The position numbers and the translations under genes were made by a program. The notes under the pieces were generated by a model. The model did no database searches, was not told the origin of the DNA, and saw only the letters and a list, made by a program, of their open reading frames with translations. A stretch of 64,000 nucleotides of DNA, taken from Brevipalpus yothersi. Lineage: Eukaryota > Arthropoda > Arachnida > Trombidiformes > Tenuipalpidae. Shown here one piece after another: positions 58,721 through 64,000 of the stretch. Positions within the stretch are counted from its first letter, which is position 1; the number at the start of each line of letters is the position of its first letter. The DNA is taken from contig QZCP01000135.1 of the NCBI GenBank assembly GCA_003956705.1, positions 136,644 through 200,643 on the forward strand. The letters are read 5' to 3'.

Positions 58721-58794
58721 AAGTGGCGCACCGAAAAAAAAAAACATGAAACAACAGAAGCAGTTGTGTTGATGCTTGCTGCGAAGCGGGTCAT
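58721..58794. repeat. Conserved block, copy B
   Basis: AAGTGGCGCACCG, an A run, then CAACAGAAGCAGTTGTG and GATGCTTGCTGCGAAGCGGG followed by TCAT; counterpart of 49301-49370. Confidence 0.75.
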
Positions 58795-58830
58795 ATTGTG
58801 TGTATCACATTTGCTCCTCCTCTGGTAATA

Positions 58831-58856
58831 TTTCTCTCTCTCTCTCTCTCTCTCTT
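58831..58856. repeat. (CT)n microsatellite
   Basis: Uninterrupted CT run of about twelve units. Confidence 0.9.
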
Positions 58857-59342
58857 TGGGATTATAAGTGCCACTGTGTATTGTATATGTACCATCGATG
58901 GTGATGATAATATTGGTAGATCATTCAAGAACAATGTTCATATTGTGGTAATACGGTGTCCGTATTAGGTAGTAGTGGTGGTTGTGGTGGTAGAAACAAT
59001 CTCGTGTCGCTTGTTCATTTGTTTTGTTTCCGGTTTTGCATTGATCAACAACCGATTCGGGAAATTCATTTGAATTTTTCATCCCAATTTTTTTTTGTTC
59101 CAATGGTAGGTGTTTCATGTTGACTGGAAATGGAATTCCAAGTCATAATGTGTATCCATTTGATTGCATATGACATTTGGCTTTCATCATACTCTCCATT
59201 TAAACCTCACCTTTCTTTACAGCAACATTTATTGCCTCTCTTCGCTGTAATTGTTGAGAGTTAATTGCTAGTCTTCAATCTTTTCTCTTCTCTTTTTTAT
59301 CCAGAAATTATAGCCAAAAAGCTAATAGCTATTGCGTAAAGC

Positions 59343-62300
59343 ATGATGCAAAATACGAATTCAGATTGGGCTATACCTGAGAGCTCATGTATCAAATACA
59401 CCCAAATTTTTAGAGGCAATGATCTCGGAGGCACTGGCTTCATATCGGGCCAACAGGCCCGAGTGATTCTACTTCAATCTGGGCTACCACAAAAGATATT
59501 AGCCAAAATATGGAATTTAGCAGATGTAGATACTGATGGACAATTGACACTAGAAGAATTTATTCTCGCCAATCATTTGATCGATTGTGTCCGTCGAGGT
59601 GAACCTTTGCCCGATATTTTGCCTCCCAATTTAATACCACCGAGCTCCAGAGGACTGCCATCTCTTTCATCCACCTCATCTTTATCATCATCAATGCCTT
59701 CTTTATCAGCCGGAATGATGCCTGCTCCAATGGGGTAAGTTTTACTTCCGCAAAATTTCAATCTAGACTTTACCTACCGGATATTCTAATGCATGTATAT
59801 ATCCTGTTCCTTTTTCTCATTCATTACTCACAAATTACTTCACTTCTTGTCTCAACAGAGCGAGAATCGCTACAGCAAATACCGGAGTATCGATGCTACC
59901 TTCATCGGCCTCAGCAATATCTTTCCAACAACAAATGATGCAAAACAGTGCAACTTTACCTCGTCAATCACCAGTGATCATGGGTGATGCCGGTAAATTA
60001 CATCGATCTGGCTCTCTAAGTACTACTAACTTTTCTCCATCAATGATGCTCACTGAGTGGGCTATACCACAGCCTTCTAAACTTAAATATACCCAACTTT
60101 TCAACACCCATGATCGAACTCGCTCGGGTTTTCTCACCGGACCACAAGCGCGTAATATTCTCTTACAATCAGGTCTTCCTCAGGCAACACTTGCTGAAAT
60201 CTGGACATTATCTGATGTAGATGTTGATGGGCGACTCACGTGTGAAGAATTTGTTTTGTCAATGCATCTCATCGATTGTGTTAAAGCCGGCGATACTTTA
60301 CCTGCTCGTCTACCTCCCGAGCTGATTCCTCCTAGCCAAAGGCGTAGAAGATCCTCCAGTGGATCTACACCATCATTAATGGCAACCCAAGCTGCTTCAG
60401 TAGATCTTATAAATACATCTGAAGATGGCCTCATGTTATCAGATGGACGCAAAGGTAGTGCTCACACATTCGAAGATAAGAGGCGTGAAAATTTCGAGAA
60501 AGGACAGGCTGAGTTGGAGCGAAGACGGCAAAGTGAGTTGACTGATTTTCTTACATTTGTTTCATTATTTCGAATAGTTTCACACTCATCTGTACACTGA
60601 AAAAATGTCTGATTTGTAGTTGATTTATTGATTTTTTATTCTCTCCTCCCATTAACCAGTGCTACTTGATCAACAAAGAAGAGAAAAAGAGGACCGTGAT
60701 AGGAAAGAGCGTGAAGAATTTGAACGCAGAGAAAAAATTAGATTAGAACAAGAGCGTCGTCGTCAACAAGAATTAGAAAGACAAATGCAAAAACACCGGG
60801 AATCAGAGGCTGCTAAAGAGGAAGAAAGAAAGAAGATTCTCGAACAACGTGAAGCTGCTCGAAGAGAAATGGAAAGACAGCGTTTAATTGAGTGGGAAAA
60901 TCAACGAAAACAAGAGATGATGACCCAAAAGCAGCGGGCCCAAGAATTGTATGCTCAACTTAAGTCAAAGAAAAAGAATCTCGTTATTGAGTACGAGCAA
61001 ATTTGTAACCAAGTGGAACAGCTAGTAGAACAGGTTGAAGACACCCGTAAAAAGGTTGCTGAATCTAAGTCAGACATCGATAAAATGAGAGGAGATCGAG
61101 ATGTTAAGCTCAAAGAGATAAACTTCCTCAAGACACAGATGAAAACTTTACAGGATCGCCAACTTCTAGTGGAGCAAGATAAGATAAATTTATCCACCCA
61201 ACTCAAAGATATTGCTCTCACCAATGAGCAGGGAGTGAGCGATTCTGCAAAATTCGCCCTACAAAATAAACAGATCCGAATTAATCAGTTGAAAACTCAA
61301 ATCGTCGAAGCTGAGGGAGAAAAAGAGAATCGAAAACAAGATATTGAAAATAGCCACAGTCAATTGAAAGCATTACGAGATAATTTCGAGACCCTTATCA
61401 ATAGCACCAAGCATTTACAAGCAGAGTATAATAGTAAAATTGAAATAGCTCGCCGTCTGGTCGAGGAGCATAAACAAGTTCAAGACAAACCATTTGAAGC
61501 GGCTTGGGGAGATGATAAAACTAACGAATGGCCTGTGGAAACCAATGTCAATCAATCAACCGAATCTGGTCAACATAGAGCAGTTTTCAAGTTCGAAGCT
61601 CGTGATCCTGAAGAGCTATCTTTAGAAATAGGAGATATTGTGACCTTAATTCCAGACCCTAGCACTGAACCTGGATGGTTGAAAGGCTCGAGTCGAGGAA
61701 AAACTGGGTGGTTCCCTGAAGCCTACGTTGAACCCATCACTTCGTCCAATCAACAGCCTCTGGAATCTTTCGATGTGTCAAATACAATGCATTCCAAAGC
61801 ATTCAACGAAAACGGCTTCAGTCAGCATAAGAATCCTGATTTCTCTCAACCTGATATCATTTCCAACTTCCGTGAAACCCCTGAGGCCATTCCATTCTCA
61901 CAAAATGAGCCTGAGCAAGTCTTTAGTAAAACTTTAGAATCAATGGACAATAATTTTGAAAGTTACGTTGCGGTTTATCCCTCTAGAACCTTTGAAGATA
62001 ATCAGATCTCTTTCGAAAGAGGAGATGTTATCAAGGTGAAAGAGAAAGAAGATTATTGGTGGCTTGGAGAAATTAATGGTCGTACTGGATGGTTCCCTGG
62101 ATTATATGTCAAGCCTGCTCCCGGAGGAATCCCATCTGACATCGATTCCGATTTTTTTATCGCAATGTATCAGTTCCAGTCTGAAGAAGTTGGAGATCTC
62201 GCTTTCCAGCCTGGAGAATTGATCAAAGTTATGAAAAAGGAAGATGAATGGTGGACAGGAGAGATAGAACCTAATCGTTACGGCATTTTTCCTTCCAATC

Positions 62301-63878
62301 ATGTCCGAGAGGCTACTGTTGATGAGCTGGTAAGTCTCATTCTTTCATCTTTTCTTGTACTTCATCTGATACAATTACTATTTTTTGCAGCCAAGACCAC
62401 CGAAACCAGCTCCTCCTTTGCCCAAAAGTGGAGACAAATTAGAATCAGATGTAAGAATGATTAATTTACTCCTCACTTCACTAATTAACTCCTTTCATTT
62501 TATCGAAAACTAACAACTAACATAAATTTTTCCCACACAAATTCTTCTATAGTCTCAGAAAAACGAACCTGAGTCTTCAACCAGACCTGGAGATTTCGAC
62601 AGTAGTCCCAGACGTTCTGTTGACAGTCCTAGAGCGAAGGTTATGATCTTTCTCTGTCTTCATCTTGTTAATCAATTGTTTTATCAGTTATCGATTAACC
62701 TTTCTCATTTTGAATTTCTTGTGTTTGATTCAAAAAAGCTTTTGTTTGTTGATTTTCAATACTCGCTCAGTTATCTCTTCTTTATTCTCTTATTTCTGCA
62801 TCCAAATAAGTTTTTTGAAATTTAGTTTTTGGTTTCCTTCTCTTTGATTTTTTTGCCAAAAGCCTCATCAATCTTGTCAACTCATTCTTAATCTTCTCTT
62901 TTTCAATAATAGAAGTCAAAGTTGAAAAAGCCAGAGATTGTTCGTGTGATCGCATCCTACAAAGCAACTGGTCCTGAACAACTCGACTTAGATAAAGGTC
63001 AATTAATCCAAGTGCGGAAGAAAAATTCCTCTGGATGGTGGGAAGGTGAAGTTCAGCAGCGTGGTAAAAAGCGCCAGATTGGGTGGTTCCCGGCCTCTTA
63101 TGTTAAATCTCTTTCTGCATCCGGACCAGGATCTGATAGTTCCACTCGCTCTACTCCTGACCCTACTCGAAGTGAGAGTGACACCGTAGTAACTGGTAGC
63201 TAGAAGACTTTTAATCATCCAAAATCTACCATCGCTTCACTAACCACATGCTGATATTTGCTAACATTATTCAATTGAACCCATTGCTAACTACTCAAAG
63301 CTTATGGCCGCTAACTTAGAGTGAATCTATCTTTGAAATGCTTTCAAACAAATTTAGTGCTTCATTGGCTGAAAACCCAATAATCTTTCCAACCTTTCTT
63401 TTTGCACTCCCTCCTTGCCTTATTTTTTTATTTTTGAAATTTTTATTCATTTTGTTTTCGGGTTTTTCTTCTGAAATCTTTATTTTCCTTAGAAAAAGTC
63501 ATAACGTTATATGATTTCAATGCTGAACGCAGTGATGAGTTGACATTCAGAGCGAATGAAATTATCAAGGTCTTATCCAAAGAAGATAACGTCTGGTGGA
63601 AAGGACAACTAGAATCTGATAATTCGATTGGTCTATTTCCATCCAATTTTGTTAGAATTCTAGAAGATACGGAAAACAGATGTGAGTACATGTTTTCTTT
63701 TTCTCCCCTCCCTTATGCAATGCATAATATGCATGCCTAAACCATCTTCTTCATCTTCCTCTAGAATCGTCTCTCTTTCATCATTTATTCTGGACTACTA
63801 ACTCAAAATTTTCTCTAACACCATCACTTTTGATTGATTATTTATCTCGAATTTTCTCCTCTGTTCTATCTTGTAGGA
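59343..63878 (+). CDS. ITSN: Intersectin, short form (two EH, coiled coil, five SH3)
   Basis: Endocytic scaffold (Dap160 in flies) linking clathrin-coat proteins, dynamin and actin regulators. Eight exons: 59343-59734, 59859-60532, 60660-62329, 62391-62450, 62553-62639, 62913-63195, 63493-63681, 63877-63878, total 1118 residues. EH1 has the calcium loop DVDTDGQLTLEEF and EH2 has DVDVDGRLTCEEF. A highly charged coiled coil follows (residues about 350-640). Five SH3 domains follow: HRAVFKFEARDPEELS, YVAVYPSRTFEDNQIS, FFIAMYQFQSEEVGDL, VRVIASYKATGPEQLD and VITLYDFNAERSDELT. The last intron splits the TGA stop, so no DH-PH-C2 tail is encoded here. Reading through the donor at 63195 gives an alternative stop at 63200-63202 without the fifth SH3. 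The donor at 62640 (GTTATG) is weak. Confidence 0.96.
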
Positions 63879-64000
63879 AAATTTTTTTAAAAAATGATGA
63901 GGGATAAAGATGATAGAGGAACATGATGATGATGTATCCAAGAAAGAAGAGATGCTCAATTGTAACACAAACGTATGAGAAGCTGTCCGAAATCGTTTTC
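63879..64000 (+). other. Probable intersectin 3' UTR
   Basis: Follows the split stop codon; A- and GAT-rich, with no further exon visible before the window ends. A long-isoform exon outside the window cannot be excluded. Confidence 0.4.

Larger units (their letters stand above)
58375..59304. other. Conserved flank, leader exon and first intron of intersectin
   Basis: Contains the conserved block 58721-58794, a (CT)n microsatellite, a probable leader exon ending CAATG|GTAGGTG at 59105/59106 and an acceptor ATCCAG at 59299-59304, 38 bp before the intersectin ATG. Confidence 0.45.

Noticed and set aside
1..64000. tRNA, rRNA, CRISPR or operon-type features
   Set aside because: None recognised by eye; the sequence is eukaryotic with spliced genes. 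A covariance-model scan would be needed to exclude a small RNA gene.

Overview
This is nuclear DNA of an animal. Genes are split by short GT-AG introns (mostly 60-400 bp, one GC-AG case). The products are clear metazoan orthologues: TM9SF3, transportin-3, an intersectin, EPS15, SNRK, MITF, CKS, SMAP, hormone-sensitive lipase and an adhesion GPCR. The AT-rich sequence, many (CT)n/(GA)n and (GT)n microsatellites, compact gene spacing and Ly6/three-finger genes fit a small-genome arthropod. I lean towards an acariform mite, but that is inference. No prokaryotic features, CRISPR array or rRNA were seen. One assembly gap (Ns at 33558-33975) sits inside a (TC)n tract.

Layout. 1-12.4 kb: the 5' part of a DNase II gene (-), a small secreted protein (-), an EPS15-like endocytic scaffold with a single EH domain (-), a bHLH factor that appears to lack helix 2 (+), TM9SF3 (+) and an ArfGAP of the SMAP type (-). 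12.4-22.2 kb: a long gene-poor stretch, a type II membrane protein with a glucosidase-II-beta-like domain (+), a PW(G/A)(N/T)D-repeat protein (+), the kinase SNRK (+) and an IPI1/TEX10 ribosome-biogenesis factor (-). 22.5-28.0 kb: a multi-ORF non-LTR retroelement. It reads endonuclease, reverse transcriptase, then two or three further ORFs, one of which is nested in another frame. 29.3-40.6 kb: transportin-3, a DHX16 C-terminal fragment next to the gap, a pyrimidine-rich stretch of about 2 kb, MITF/TFE and CKS1. 40.8-46.8 kb (all -): two tandem Ly6 genes and an adhesion GPCR with a C-type-lectin-like N-terminus. 48.5-63.9 kb (all +): a small orphan gene, a GT49 glycosyltransferase, a hormone-sensitive-lipase homologue, a second copy of the orphan gene and a five-SH3 intersectin.

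How genes relate. EPS15, SMAP and intersectin all act in clathrin-mediated endocytosis, but I see no sign of co-regulation. The orphan pair near 48.5 and 58.0 kb carries conserved flanking non-coding sequence that runs up to the probable 5' leader exon of the next gene. This suggests a segmental duplication that also copied a promoter. The retroelement is the most unusual object: its gag-like ORFs lie downstream of the RT, its ORFs are packed almost without spacers, and about 1 kb is open in two frames.

Exon boundaries were read by eye from splice consensus. For most multi-exon genes I checked that exon lengths add up to a whole number of codons. No similarity search was possible.
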